Below, one piece after another: positions 1 to 8,345 of a DNA stretch of 64,000 nt. Positions within the stretch are counted from its first letter, which is position 1, and each line of letters starts with the position of its first letter. Both the position numbers and the translations under genes were made by a program. Origin of the DNA: Martelella mediterranea (GTDB lineage: Bacteria; Pseudomonadota; Alphaproteobacteria; Rhizobiales; Rhizobiaceae); assembly GCA_003001975.1 (NCBI GenBank), contig PVUG01000003.1:62001-126000 (forward strand), read 5' to 3'. The notes under the pieces were generated by a model. That model was not told where the DNA came from and did no database searches. It saw only the letters and a list, made by a program, of their open reading frames with translations.

Positions 1-179
1 TCGATGGAACCGGTCACAATGGCCTCGATCGCCTCCGGAGAGCTGTTGTCGGTTTCACCCGGTTTTTCAGTTTTCACAAGCGCCGTCTGCAGTGCGGTTG
101 TATCACGATGTCCAGTGGATGCGCATGAGGCAAGCGCGAGAACGCCCAGGCCGAAAAGGCCGCTCAGCAAACGGTGCAT
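1..179 (-). CDS. Putative small lipoprotein, N-terminal part only (runs off the window)
   Basis: The frame opens with an ATG at 179 and stays open to the window edge, about 59 codons. The N-terminus is a basic-hydrophobic signal (MHRLLSGLFGLGVLALASC) ending in a lipobox LASC, so Cys19 should be lipidated and the protein exported to the envelope. The visible mature part is Ser/Thr/Glu-rich and shows no domain. It lies downstream of the glycerate kinase gene on the same strand, 166 bases away, so it may have its own promoter. Function unknown. Confidence 0.6.
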   Translation of the reverse strand, partial: MHRLLSGLFGLGVLALASCASTGHRDTTALQTALVKTEKPGETDNSSPEAIEAIVTGSI

Positions 180-345
180 TGGTAATCCAGTTCAGCCAAA
201 GACTTATGAAGCAGGGCCGGCGGAAATCGCCGGCGCGTGTTTCATAAAAAAATGTGGCAATATGGTTACCAAAGAGTAAATCTGCACGTACATTTGAGCC
301 TCAAAGTTGCAGTTTTTATACCTGCAAGCGGCTCTTCACGGGACC
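180..345. other. Intergenic region between lipoprotein and glycerate kinase genes
   Basis: No ORF with a convincing start is present. The stretch holds a perfect 7-bp G/C hairpin (216-222 with 228-234, loop GAAAT) and AT-rich tracts around 245-260. The hairpin lacks a following U-run on either strand, so it is not a clear terminator. It would lie in the 5' leader of the lipoprotein gene. Confidence 0.35.
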
Positions 346-1614
346 TCAAAGCACAAGGATCGCTCTGAAATCATTGACATTGGTCAGCGTCGGGCCGGTC
401 ACCACCCGGTCATCCAGCGCCTCGAAAAAACTGTGGCCGTCATTGTTTTCAAGCGAAGCCCGTGCGTCGATGCCGGCCGCCCTTGCCCGCGCAAGCGTGT
501 CGGGGTCGATAACGGCGCCGGCAACCTCCTCGCGTCCATCGACGCCATCGGTATCGCCGGCCAGCGCATAGACATCGTCCAGACCATTCAGTTGCACGGC
601 GAGAGACAACAGGAACTCGACATTGCGCCCGCCGCGTCCGTCGCCCTTTACGGTCACGCTGGTTTCGCCGCCCGAAAGCACCAGGGCCGGACGGACAACG
701 GGAACATCATGATGGTGGATGGCCTCGGCAATCCCCGCATGCACAATGCCGACCTCGCTTGCCTCTCCTTCGATGGTATCGCCAAGCACCAGCACGTTCA
801 GCCCGGCAGACCCGGCCTTTTCCGCTGCCGCCTGAAGCGACATCATCGGCGTTGCGATAATGTGGTTTTCGGCCCGCGCAAGACGCGGATCATCCGGCGC
901 GACACAGGCGGCAAGCGGGGAATCGAGATGCTGAGCCACGTGATCCGGCAACGCGATGCGGTAACGCCTGATAATCGCCTTGGCATCTTCCGCCGTCGTC
1001 GCCTCGCCGACCGTCGGGCCGGAGGCGATGATCGCCGGGTCGTCGCCCGGAACATCGGAAATCAGCAGCGTGTGGCAGCGCGCCGGATGGATCGCAGCGG
1101 CCAGCCGCCCGCCCTTGACCGCGGAAAGATGTTTGCGCACGCAGTTGACCTCGTCGATCGAGGCGCCCGATTTGAGCAACGCCTTGTTGATCGATATCTT
1201 GTCGTCAAGCGTCAGCCCCTCCGCCGGCAGCGACAGAAGCGCCGAACCACCACCGGAAATCAGTACGATCACGAGATCGTCTTCCGTCAGGCCGGACACG
1301 GTCTCGAGGATACGTTTGGCGGCCCGCTCACCGGCTTCATCCGGCACAGGATGCGAGGCGGAGAGAATTTCGATCTTGCTGCACGGCGCCTCATGGCCGT
1401 AACGGGTCACGACCACGCCTTCCAGCGGGCCGTCCCAACAGGCTTCCAGCGCCTCGGCCATGCGGGCAGATCCCTTGCCGGCGCCGACAACGACGGTGCG
1501 GCCTTTCGGCGGCTCGGGAAGATAAGCAGAAACCTGCTCCATCGGATCGGCGGCCGCCACCGCGACGTCAAACAGTGAGCGCAGAAAACCGGTCGGATCG
1601 TCATTATATTGCAT
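346..1614 (-). CDS. gckA: Glycerate 2-kinase, MOFRL family (GckA/TtuD type)
   Basis: The 422-aa protein phosphorylates glycerate in the cytoplasm, linking glyoxylate/tartronate or serine-cycle carbon to glycolysis. An N-terminal domain carries GAGKGSA (residues 44-50) and a Gly-rich SGGGSALL loop (120-127). The C-terminal MOFRL part carries LSGGETSVT and GDTDGVDG. The length matches the family (about 420 aa). The ATG at 1614 was preferred to one 34 codons upstream because AGGA sits 6 bases ahead of it and the upstream extension is not family-like. It is divergent from mfpsA. Some homologues were annotated as hydroxypyruvate reductase, so the exact substrate preference is inferred. Confidence 0.9.
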   Translation of the reverse strand: MQYNDDPTGFLRSLFDVAVAAADPMEQVSAYLPEPPKGRTVVVGAGKGSARMAEALEACWDGPLEGVVVTRYGHEAPCSKIEILSASHPVPDEAGERAAKRILETVSGLTEDDLVIVLISGGGSALLSLPAEGLTLDDKISINKALLKSGASIDEVNCVRKHLSAVKGGRLAAAIHPARCHTLLISDVPGDDPAIIASGPTVGEATTAEDAKAIIRRYRIALPDHVAQHLDSPLAACVAPDDPRLARAENHIIATPMMSLQAAAEKAGSAGLNVLVLGDTIEGEASEVGIVHAGIAEAIHHHDVPVVRPALVLSGGETSVTVKGDGRGGRNVEFLLSLAVQLNGLDDVYALAGDTDGVDGREEVAGAVIDPDTLARARAAGIDARASLENNDGHSFFEALDDRVVTGPTLTNVNDFRAILVL

Positions 1615-1840
1615 GGTTTTTCCTGTAGGGCATAAGCTATGACTGGACCAAATCTTCCACATAAAACCATGCTTCTCAAGTTTCTTCGGAACCTTTGCCC
1701 CGGTGATGCGTTGCAAAAAAGCGGGACGTGCGCCCGGCTGTTTCCGTTGCCTTGGATTTCACACCAGGCGGCTCTCATGCTAGCTATTGAAACCGACCGT
1801 TGCGCAATGTCACCCGACGTATTGCAAGGAAGGACCCATT

Positions 1841-3178
1841 ATGGCTCACATGAACGAGTCCGATAAATTTCCCAGTATCGCTCTTGTTTCCACCCACGGT
1901 TATGTCGCCGCGGACCCGCCGCTTGGCGCAGCCGACACCGGTGGACAGGTCGTTTATATTCTAGAACTTTCAAAAAAACTCGCCCAGCTCGGCTTTTCCG
2001 TCGACATCTATACACGCCGTTTCGAGGACCAGCCGGAGATCGATGAGGTTGACGAACGCGTTCGTGTCGTGCGCATTCCCTGCGGCGGCAAGGAATTCAT
2101 TCCCAAGGAATATCTGTACAAGCACCTTCTGGAATGGAGCGAAAACGCGCTGCGTTACATGCGCGAGCATGATCTGAGCTATAATTTCATCAATTCGCAT
2201 TATTGGGATGCCGGCTATGCCGGTCTCAGGCTCGCCGAAGCGCTGTCCATTCCTCACCTCCACACCCCGCACTCGCTGGGCCTGTGGAAGAAGCGGACGA
2301 TGGAAACGGACTATCCGGACAAGAAGGAGCAGTTCGAGAAGGACTTCAACTTCACCGAACGGATCAAGCACGAAAACAAGATCTACCGCGCCTGCGACAG
2401 CGTGATCGCGACAACGCCGATCCAAGTCGACATGCTCGTCGAAGACTACGGCATCCGCGAAGATCGCGTTTACATGATCCCGCCGGGCTATGACGACAAC
2501 CGGTTCTACCCGATCTCGGCCGCCTCGCGAAACATGCTGCGCGAACAGTTCGGCTTCAAGGGCAAGACGGTTCTCGCACTTGGCAGGCTGGCCACCAACA
2601 AGGGATACGACCTTCTGATCGACGCCTTTTCGGTGATGGTCGAGCGGGTGCCGGATGCCGAGCTGCATCTCGCCGTTGGCGGCGAGGATATGGACGAACT
2701 GGAAACCCGGATCCTCAACGAGCTGAAGGACCAGGTCAAAACGCTGGAGCTGGAAGACAAGGTCCACTTCTCCGGCTATGTCTCCGACGAAGACCTGCCG
2801 GACATGTATCGCGCCGCCGACATGTTCGTGCTGTCGAGCCGCTACGAGCCATTCGGCATGACGGCAATCGAGGCGATGGCCTCCGGCACGCCGACGGTGG
2901 TGACGACCAATGGCGGTCTATATCGCGCCATCAGCTTCGGCCGCCACGCCCTGTTTGCCGATTCGTTCGACAAATACGACCTCGGCATCATCATGATGAA
3001 GCCGTTCAAGCACCAGCGGCTCTATAACCGCCTGGCCCGCATGGGCGCGCACAAGGCACGCAGTCTGTTCACCTGGACCGGTATTGCCCAGCAGTTGATC
3101 TCGCTGGTCGAGGGCCGGCCGATGCGCCAGTCGCTTCAGGACAGTGACTGGGCAGAACCTTGGAATGACGGCGACTGA
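1841..3178 (+). CDS. mfpsA: Mannosylfructose-phosphate synthase (GT4 glycosyltransferase)
   Basis: A 445-aa GT-B glycosyltransferase of the sucrose-phosphate-synthase-like group. It has TGGQ at 33-36 for acceptor/donor contacts, HTPHSLG at 141-147, GRLATNKG at 248-255 and the E-x7-E donor motif EPFGMTAIE at 336-344. In Agrobacterium the orthologue joins GDP-mannose and fructose-6-phosphate to make mannosylfructose-6F-phosphate, a compatible solute. A HAD phosphatase follows two bases later, which fits that pathway rather than sucrose synthesis. The ATG at 1841 has AAGGAAGG 7 bases upstream. Sucrose-phosphate synthase is the main alternative reading, but gene pairing and sequence feel favour mannosylfructose. 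Confidence 0.85.
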   Translation: MAHMNESDKFPSIALVSTHGYVAADPPLGAADTGGQVVYILELSKKLAQLGFSVDIYTRRFEDQPEIDEVDERVRVVRIPCGGKEFIPKEYLYKHLLEWSENALRYMREHDLSYNFINSHYWDAGYAGLRLAEALSIPHLHTPHSLGLWKKRTMETDYPDKKEQFEKDFNFTERIKHENKIYRACDSVIATTPIQVDMLVEDYGIREDRVYMIPPGYDDNRFYPISAASRNMLREQFGFKGKTVLALGRLATNKGYDLLIDAFSVMVERVPDAELHLAVGGEDMDELETRILNELKDQVKTLELEDKVHFSGYVSDEDLPDMYRAADMFVLSSRYEPFGMTAIEAMASGTPTVVTTNGGLYRAISFGRHALFADSFDKYDLGIIMMKPFKHQRLYNRLARMGAHKARSLFTWTGIAQQLISLVEGRPMRQSLQDSDWAEPWNDGD

Positions 3179-3180
3179 GC

Positions 3181-3921
3181 ATGACCATCAGGCTTTTTTC
3201 TTCCGATCTCGACGGCACGCTTGTCGGCGATAACGGTTCGACGGCCCGCTTCCGGCAGGTCTTCGAGGCCATGCCTAAGAGCGACCGTCCGATCCTGGTC
3301 TACAACAGCGGGCGGCTTGTCGATGACATCCGCACGCTGATCGGCAAGGTGGGCCTGCCGGAGCCCGATTTCCTGATCGGTGGCGTCGGCACCATGGTGC
3401 ACGACCACAAGGCCGACAGACCGGTGGACGGATTTCATGACTATCTGGGGGCCGATTTCGACACCGCAAAGGTGGGGCGGATCCTCGGTGAAATCCCGGA
3501 TGTCAGCTATCAGCCCGCCCGCTACCAGCACGATTTCAAGTCGAGCTGGTATCTGCATAACGCCAAGGAAAGCAGACTTCTAGCGATAGAAGAGGCGCTT
3601 GTCGCCGAAGGCCTTGCGGTGAAACTCGTCTATTCATCGGACCGTGACCTCGACATCCTGCCGCAGGCGGCAGACAAGGGCGCCTGCCTGTCCTGGCTTT
3701 GCGAAAAGCTCGACATTGCCCATGACGACGTTGTTGTTGCCGGCGATACCGGCAATGACGCCGCCATGTTCGAGGTTCCGGGCGTGCGCGGCATTATCCC
3801 GGCCAATGGCTTCGACGAGCTCAGAAAGCTGGCCGATGGCAATGACCGGATTTACCAGGCCAGCGGCGAAATCGCCGATGGCGTGATCGAGGGACTGCGC
3901 CATTTCGGCGTGCCGATCTGA
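3181..3921 (+). CDS. mfppB: Mannosylfructose-phosphate phosphatase (HAD superfamily)
   Basis: A 246-aa Cof/sucrose-phosphatase-type HAD hydrolase. Motif I is DLDGT (D9 nucleophile, D11 acid/base) and motif IV is GDTGND at 188-193, with a lysine near 166. It would dephosphorylate the product of the preceding synthase to give the osmolyte mannosylfructose. Only two bases separate the genes, so they are co-transcribed and translation is probably coupled. The SD ahead of the ATG is weak, which agrees with coupling. A 9-bp hairpin follows the stop. Confidence 0.85.
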   Translation: MTIRLFSSDLDGTLVGDNGSTARFRQVFEAMPKSDRPILVYNSGRLVDDIRTLIGKVGLPEPDFLIGGVGTMVHDHKADRPVDGFHDYLGADFDTAKVGRILGEIPDVSYQPARYQHDFKSSWYLHNAKESRLLAIEEALVAEGLAVKLVYSSDRDLDILPQAADKGACLSWLCEKLDIAHDDVVVAGDTGNDAAMFEVPGVRGIIPANGFDELRKLADGNDRIYQASGEIADGVIEGLRHFGVPI

Positions 3922-3928
3922 AAGACCG

Positions 3929-3956
3929 TGCCGGGCAATGGTTGCGCTGCCCGGCA
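3929..3956. terminator. Hairpin between convergent genes
   Basis: TGCCGGGCA (3929-3937) pairs perfectly with TGCCCGGCA (3948-3956) around a 10-base loop. It lies just after mfppB and just before the stop of the convergent small secreted protein. There is no U-run on either side, so it may be a 3'-end processing or stability hairpin rather than a full intrinsic terminator. Confidence 0.5.
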
Positions 3957-3974
3957 TGATCGGCCCGTGTCGTC

Positions 3975-4229
3975 TCAATCCCTGATGGACGAAGGGCAGT
4001 CGTCGAAACTGTCGACCTTGATCTCCTTGCGCGAACCGAAGCAGTCGTAGACGCAGATCTTGTCGAAACCGTCATCGTCTTCATCCTCGAATTCACAGGT
4101 CCAGGCCAACCTGTCGCGCCCCCACTCGTCGATCGACGGTTGCGTAGCCTGCGGCTCCGTCGGCCCGACGGGCGCAAACGACATCAGCGCGACAAGGACA
4201 ACCGGAAATGCGAGTAAACGGTATTTCAT
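3975..4229 (-). CDS. Small secreted acidic protein with four cysteines, unknown function
   Basis: An 84-aa protein. The N-terminus MKYRLLAFPVVLVALMSFAP is a typical Sec signal, so the mature part should be periplasmic. The mature chain is only about 60 residues, with an acidic run (EFEDEDDDGFDK) and four cysteines (WTC, KIC, YDC, DDC) that could form two disulfides. GGAGGGG 3 bases ahead decides for the ATG at 4229 over one 6 codons upstream. I do not recognise a family. The AT-rich 4250-4310 stretch probably carries its promoter. Confidence 0.6.
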   Translation of the reverse strand: MKYRLLAFPVVLVALMSFAPVGPTEPQATQPSIDEWGRDRLAWTCEFEDEDDDGFDKICVYDCFGSRKEIKVDSFDDCPSSIRD

Positions 4230-4347
4230 CTTCCCCTCCATAAGCACATCATCACATGAAAACCTATTATGGATTGCATAATAATAAAATACTTATTTTA
4301 GGTTGCGGTTGTTTTTTGTAGCAGCAGGAGAAGCGACCGGCGTGTAA

Positions 4348-4375
4348 CCAAAAGACCGGTCACAGAGACCGGCAA
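4348..4375 (-). terminator. Second copy of the leuD-type terminator hairpin
   Basis: CCGGTC and GACCGG form a 6-bp stem with a 5-base loop, followed on the minus strand by TCTTTTGG. The core differs from the leuD terminator at 4567-4598 by only two positions, and the two copies flank the mosaic repeat at 4407-4520. Confidence 0.5.
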
Positions 4376-4406
4376 GACTGCTGACAAAGCTCGCCCCGCT
4401 CTCTTC

Positions 4407-4520
4407 CGTCATACCGGTCTTGAGCCGGTATCCAGGGCCGCTTGTTCTGCGCTTCCAGAAAGAGTCTTTGCGCGCAATGACTTGGCCCTTACTAGTTTCC
4501 AGCTCAAGGCCGGAATGACG
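4407..4520. repeat. RIME-like intergenic mosaic element, copy 1
   Basis: It starts with CGTCATACCGG and a palindrome (ACCGG..CCGGT) and ends with CCGGAATGACG, so the two ends are inverted copies of each other. The same end signature bounds elements at 15721-15872 and 41690-41777. This architecture, paired large palindromes with CGTCAT ends in intergenic DNA, is known from rhizobial mosaic elements. Confidence 0.6.
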
Positions 4521-4566
4521 GCGGGAAAGGAGGCAAAATCGTGACTGCTTGTGGGGGCATAACAAG

Positions 4567-4598
4567 AAAAGACCGGTCGCAGGGACCGGCCTTTTTTC
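4567..4598 (-). terminator. Intrinsic terminator of leuD
   Basis: A perfect 6-bp CCGGTC/GACCGG stem with a 5-base loop lies 28 bases after the leuD stop. On the minus strand it is followed by TCTTTTC; on the plus strand it is followed by six Ts, so it could work both ways. Confidence 0.7.
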
Positions 4599-4625
4599 GA
4601 AGTAAAACGCAATGTCGCTAATGGG

Positions 4626-5231
4626 TCAGGCCCAGGGACGCTCGGCGGCAAGCTTGGATTCATAGCTTGCGATGCTGTCACCCTTTTCCAGGGTCAGCGA
4701 AATATCATCAAGACCGTTCAGCAGGCAGTGACGCCTGAAAGCGTCGATCGTGAACTTGACCGAACCGCCATCGGGACCGGAAATTTCCTGGTTTTCCAGA
4801 TCGACGGTGACCACCGCATTGGATCCGCGCTCGGCGTCATCCATCAATGCATCGAGTTCCGCCTGCGACACGATGATCGGCAGAATGCCGTTCTTGAAGC
4901 AGTTGTTGTAGAAGATATCGGCAAAGCTTGTGGAGATAACGCAGCGGATACCGAAATCCGCCAGCGCCCACGGCGCATGCTCACGCGAGGAGCCGCAGCC
5001 GAAATTGTCGCCCGCAACGAGGATCTTGGCATTGCGGTAAGCCGGTTTGTTCAAGACGAAATCCGGGTTCTCCGTGCCGTCCTGATTGTAACGCGCCTCG
5101 GCGAAAAGGCCTTTGCCAAGCCCGGTGCGCTTGATGGTCTTGAGGTAATCCTTCGGAATGATCATGTCGGTATCGACATTGACAACCGGCAGCGGCGCGG
5201 CAACGCCCGTCAGCTTGACGAATTTTTCCAT
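4626..5231 (-). CDS. leuD: 3-isopropylmalate dehydratase small subunit
   Basis: The 201-aa small (swivel-domain) subunit pairs with the [4Fe-4S] LeuC subunit to isomerise 2- to 3-isopropylmalate in leucine synthesis. Diagnostic stretches are [15 protein letters not shown] near the N-terminus, [17 protein letters not shown] around residue 75 and the C-terminal [12 protein letters not shown]. The length is standard. GAGGGATC precedes the ATG. leuC is not in this window and no other leu gene adjoins it, so leuD is a single-gene unit here, as in other Rhizobiaceae. Confidence 0.97.
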   Translation of the reverse strand: MEKFVKLTGVAAPLPVVNVDTDMIIPKDYLKTIKRTGLGKGLFAEARYNQDGTENPDFVLNKPAYRNAKILVAGDNFGCGSSREHAPWALADFGIRCVISTSFADIFYNNCFKNGILPIIVSQAELDALMDDAERGSNAVVTVDLENQEISGPDGGSVKFTIDAFRRHCLLNGLDDISLTLEKGDSIASYESKLAAERPWA

Positions 5232-5381
5232 GCTTGATCCCTCAGCGCTGTTGAAGCTTAGAACAGGGCTTCGATCTAAAGCGCTTTCCCGACAATTTCA
5301 ACGAAAAACTGTACTTTGGAGTACGCAGCCGCAACGGGCAGCCGGAAAGCCGGCAACCCGGATCAGAAGCGATCTCAGCCT

Positions 5382-5624
5382 TTACAGGTCGATGATCTTG
5401 CCGCGACCGTCATCCCAGACACGCATATCATCGCCGCGTCTGCGACGCTCGCGGGTGCGCACCGGAACGGCAGCATGGCTCATCTTGAAGGCGATCATTC
5501 GCGCCACCGTGAGGACGGCAAGCACGGCGATCAGAGCAAGGCCAATGGAAGCAGCAAAGACAGTCACGAACGCCACAGCGGCCAAACCGACAATTGCCAT
5601 GAGAACGGTGCGGATATTTTCCAT
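5382..5624 (-). CDS. Small membrane protein, unknown function
   Basis: An 80-aa protein. Residues 5-40 form a long hydrophobic stretch, enough for one or two membrane spans, followed by a basic C-terminal tail (RTRERRRRGDD) that should be cytoplasmic. AAGGAATTTGACG ahead of the ATG at 5624 supports that start over an in-frame TTG two codons upstream. No family is recognised with confidence. It lies between leuD and the divergent CoA-ester lyase gene, without obvious operon partners. Confidence 0.55.
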   Translation of the reverse strand: MENIRTVLMAIVGLAAVAFVTVFAASIGLALIAVLAVLTVARMIAFKMSHAAVPVRTRERRRRGDDMRVWDDGRGKIIDL

Positions 5625-5779
5625 CGTCAAATTCCTTTCACATTCGATAATCTGGCGTGTCGATCAGGCTTTCGCAAGAGGGCCAAAGCCATTTTGTCTC
5701 ATTGATTGCCGCCACTTTTTTTGAAAAGCTTCAATTCGATGTGACTAAAAGGACGATGAGTCCGAATATTGTTAGGATT

Positions 5780-6673
5780 ATGGTCGTGAAAGAGATCAAA
5801 CTTTGGCGCTCCGCGCTGTCTGTGCCCGCCGTCAACCGCCGCGCACTCGAAAAATCGAAAACACTGGCCGCCGACGCCGTCATTTACGATCTCGAGGATT
5901 CCGTTGCCGAAGGTCGCAAGGCCGAGGCGCGCGAGAATCTGGAACAGCTTTTCACCCATAACCGCCCCACCGGCATGACCACAGCCATCCGCATCAACCC
6001 GCTCGATACCGAGGCCGGCCAGGAAGACATGAAGACGGCGCTGGCCTGCCAGCCGGATGCGATCCTGCTGCCCAAGGTGGAAACACTTGCCAATGTGGCG
6101 GCCGCCAGCGCGATGCTGAACCGCAACGGCGCACCGTTGCGCGTTCGCCTCTGGGTCATGCTCGAAACGCCGGCGGGCATCGTCAATGCCGCCGCGATTG
6201 CCGGCGCCTATTCGCACGAAACCGCCGGCGGCAGGCTGGAAGCGCTGATCGTTGGCGTCAATGATTTGCGCTCGGCGACCGGTGTTGCGCCCGCCTCCGG
6301 CCGCTCCTATCTGGTGCCCTGGCTGATGCAGGTGGTGCTTGCCGCCCGCGCCTATGACATTGCCGTGATCGACGGTGTCTATAATGACTTTGCCGACACT
6401 GCAGGGTTTGAGGCAGAGTGCACGGAAGCGCGCGCCATGGGCTTTGACGGCAAGATGCTGATCCATCCAAGCCAGATCGAACCGGCAAACGCGCTTTTCA
6501 GCCCGTCGGAAGCAGCCCTGGCGGAAGCCCGCGCCATTGTCGCGGCATTTGCGAAACCGGAGGCGGAAGGGCATAACGTTATTGACCTTGACGGCCGCAT
6601 GGTGGAACGCCTGCATCTTGAACAGGCCGAAGCGCTCATCGCCAAGGCAAACCACGCGAATGAGGAACGCTGA
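5780..6673 (+). CDS. HpcH/HpaI aldolase / citrate lyase beta-type CoA-ester lyase
   Basis: A TIM-barrel C-C lyase of the CitE/malyl-CoA lyase family, about 297 aa. Signatures are LWRSALSVPAVNRRALEK at the N-terminus, DAVIYDLEDSV (metal/phosphate region), RINPLDT, ILLPKVE, LWVMLETPAGIVN and the C-terminal GFDGKMLIHPSQIEP. Such enzymes cleave or form 3-hydroxyacyl-CoA or related esters with Mg2+; the actual substrate cannot be told. The start is uncertain: ATG 5780 is chosen, but GTG 5786 has a better-spaced AGGA. It is translationally joined to the next gene by a TGATG overlap. Confidence 0.85.
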   Translation: MVVKEIKLWRSALSVPAVNRRALEKSKTLAADAVIYDLEDSVAEGRKAEARENLEQLFTHNRPTGMTTAIRINPLDTEAGQEDMKTALACQPDAILLPKVETLANVAAASAMLNRNGAPLRVRLWVMLETPAGIVNAAAIAGAYSHETAGGRLEALIVGVNDLRSATGVAPASGRSYLVPWLMQVVLAARAYDIAVIDGVYNDFADTAGFEAECTEARAMGFDGKMLIHPSQIEPANALFSPSEAALAEARAIVAAFAKPEAEGHNVIDLDGRMVERLHLEQAEALIAKANHANEER

Positions 6674-6879
6674 TGAAACTCTATCGTTTTCTGACCGGCC
6701 CGGATGATTCCAGCTTCTGCCATCGGGTGACCGATGCACTGAACAAGGGCTGGGAGCTGCACGGCTCGCCCCAGCTCACCTACGACCCGCTCCTCGGCAA
6801 GACCTATTGCGGACAGGCCGTGATCAAGGAGGTCGAAGGCAAGGAGTATGATCCGTCGATCAAGCTCGGCGAGCAGTAA
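6673..6879 (+). CDS. DUF1737 domain small protein
   Basis: A 68-aa protein with the DUF1737 pattern: YRFLTGPDDSSFCHRVTDAL followed by NKGWELHGSP and an AGQA-like GQAVIKE strand. Its ATG overlaps the stop of the CoA-ester lyase gene (TGATG), so the two are made together. The family is widespread in alphaproteobacteria and has no established function. The fold is probably one small alpha/beta domain in the cytoplasm. Confidence 0.8.
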   Translation: MKLYRFLTGPDDSSFCHRVTDALNKGWELHGSPQLTYDPLLGKTYCGQAVIKEVEGKEYDPSIKLGEQ

Positions 6880-6892
6880 AACTGAAACGGCT

Positions 6893-7312
6893 TCAATCCG
6901 CTTGTCCGAGCGGGCTGAACGGCCTCAACAGATAGCCGTCCGGGTCGCGCACCCATAGCTGGCGCTGCCCCTTTTCGCCCTCGAGCGTGCGGTACCAGCG
7001 CTCTTCCGGCGCTTTCAGGAGAGGCCATCCGGCGGCGGTCAAACGCGCGACAATGCCGTCGAAATCGTCGACCTCGAGCTGAAAGTTGATACCGCCGCCA
7101 CGCACCGGCGCTTCATCACCAATGGTGCGCCCCATGCCGACCGTGTCCAGCATCAGTTGTGCATCACCGAGCCGGAGGAAGGCAAACCCTTCTTCCGGCC
7201 GGTCATAGACCACCGAAAAACCGATGATGCCGACATAAAAATCAAGGCTTGCCGCAAGGCTCGTGATGCCGAGTTCCGGTATCAGAGCATTGAATTTCAC
7301 TTCACGCCCCAC
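6893..7312 (-). CDS. VOC-family protein (glyoxalase/bleomycin-resistance fold)
   Basis: A 139-aa single-domain protein with the beta-alpha-beta-beta-beta repeats of the vicinal oxygen chelate fold: PELGITSLAASLDFYVGIIGF in module 1, and FQLEVDDFDGIVARL then RQLWVRDPDGYLLRPF in module 2. It resembles bleomycin-binding proteins more than glyoxalase I because a full set of metal ligands is not evident. It overlaps the 3' end of the methyltransferase gene upstream by 16 bases, so the two form an operon. The substrate is unknown; an antibiotic-binding or housekeeping role cannot be decided. Confidence 0.8.
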   Translation of the reverse strand: MGREVKFNALIPELGITSLAASLDFYVGIIGFSVVYDRPEEGFAFLRLGDAQLMLDTVGMGRTIGDEAPVRGGGINFQLEVDDFDGIVARLTAAGWPLLKAPEERWYRTLEGEKGQRQLWVRDPDGYLLRPFSPLGQAD

Positions 7313-8301
7313 AACAGCTTGAAGCGGGCGTTGCGATATTCCTCGCCGCTTTTCTTGCAGTTTTCGGCCAGCACATCCTCGTAAGGCAGACCCCGGTTGG
7401 CAACCAGCAGCAACCTGCCGCCGGGCTTCAGGGCACCGGCCGCAGCCTTGACCAGCGTCTTGCCGAGCGACGGCTCAGCGGCCTTTCCGGTGTGGAAAGG
7501 CGGGTTCATGATGATCAGGTCATAGCGGGCCTTGACCGGCTCAAGGGCAAGGTCCTGCCAGAAAAACCGCAACTGGGGCGCGGCAGAGCGAAGATTGACC
7601 TTTGCCCGTTCAAGCGCCCGCCAGTCCGCCTCGTAAAGGTCAATACCGACAGTTGACGGCGCGGTTTCCGCCAGCATGGCCGAAAGATAGCCCCAGCCTG
7701 CGCCGAAATCGGCCGCAAGTCCGGAAAAATCGGTCGGCAGCCGCTCGGCCAGGATACGCGAGCCCTCATCCACCCGGTCATGCGAGAACAGCCCGGGCAC
7801 CGTGGTAAAGCGGCCATCGATTTCGACGGTTGGATGGGTCATGGCCTCAACCGCGGCCTTCACGTCATCAGGCCGGGTAAACCACAGCGCAACGCCGTGA
7901 TATTTCGGCATGGCTTCCAGATCGGCAAAAAGCTTGCCGAGACGCTTGCGCATCGACTGAACGCCGTCCTCCTTCGAGCCGGCAATCACGATGAAGCCGC
8001 CGGGCACGGTCTTTTGCAGGGCCTCGGCCACGCGGTTCTCGTTTTCGCCGCGATGCTTGGTCAGCAGGATCAGCGTCAGGTCATAAGGCCCCTCGCCCGC
8101 TTCCGGCTCGACAGCAATGCCGGCCTTTTCGAGCGCGTTATAAAACGAGCGGAATGGCTGCACGGCGGCAATGTCATCGGAAAAGCCGTCCGGCAGTCGA
8201 TACCCCGCTTCAGCACCGAGAAACAGAACACGGCCGGTCACGGGTTCTAGCGTGCCGCTTTCAAAGGGGTGGAACAGCGTTTTCAGTGTTTCGCGGGACA
8301 T
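7297..8301 (-). CDS. rsmC: RsmC-like class I SAM methyltransferase (16S rRNA G1207-type)
   Basis: A 334-aa protein with two tandem Rossmann-like halves. The N-terminal half (to about residue 150) looks degenerate. The catalytic C-terminal half has DFGAGWG (198-204) for AdoMet and NPPFH (266-270), the motif of N2-guanine/adenine methyltransferases. The duplicated layout and length match RsmC, which methylates 16S rRNA G1207 in Escherichia coli. An RlmG-like specificity is possible. It overlaps the VOC gene by 16 bases. Confidence 0.8.
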   Translation of the reverse strand: MSRETLKTLFHPFESGTLEPVTGRVLFLGAEAGYRLPDGFSDDIAAVQPFRSFYNALEKAGIAVEPEAGEGPYDLTLILLTKHRGENENRVAEALQKTVPGGFIVIAGSKEDGVQSMRKRLGKLFADLEAMPKYHGVALWFTRPDDVKAAVEAMTHPTVEIDGRFTTVPGLFSHDRVDEGSRILAERLPTDFSGLAADFGAGWGYLSAMLAETAPSTVGIDLYEADWRALERAKVNLRSAAPQLRFFWQDLALEPVKARYDLIIMNPPFHTGKAAEPSLGKTLVKAAAGALKPGGRLLLVANRGLPYEDVLAENCKKSGEEYRNARFKLLWGVK

Positions 8302-8315
8302 GGAATTGCACCTGT

Positions 8316-8345
8316 TAAAAAGGCGCGAGCTTTATGCTCACGCCT
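8316..8345 (-). terminator. Intrinsic terminator of pnp
   Basis: Read on the minus strand, AGGCGTGAGC and GCTCGCGCCT form a 10-position stem with one mismatch and a 5-base loop, followed by TTTTTAACAGG. It lies 110 bases past the pnp stop. Confidence 0.65.

Larger units (their letters stand above)
4230..4625. other. Intergenic region with mosaic repeat and paired terminator-like hairpins
   Basis: No gene is visible. From right to left on the minus strand it holds the leuD terminator (4567-4598), a RIME-like palindromic element (4407-4520), a second near-copy of the terminator hairpin (4348-4375), and an AT-rich stretch next to the small secreted protein gene. Confidence 0.6.
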
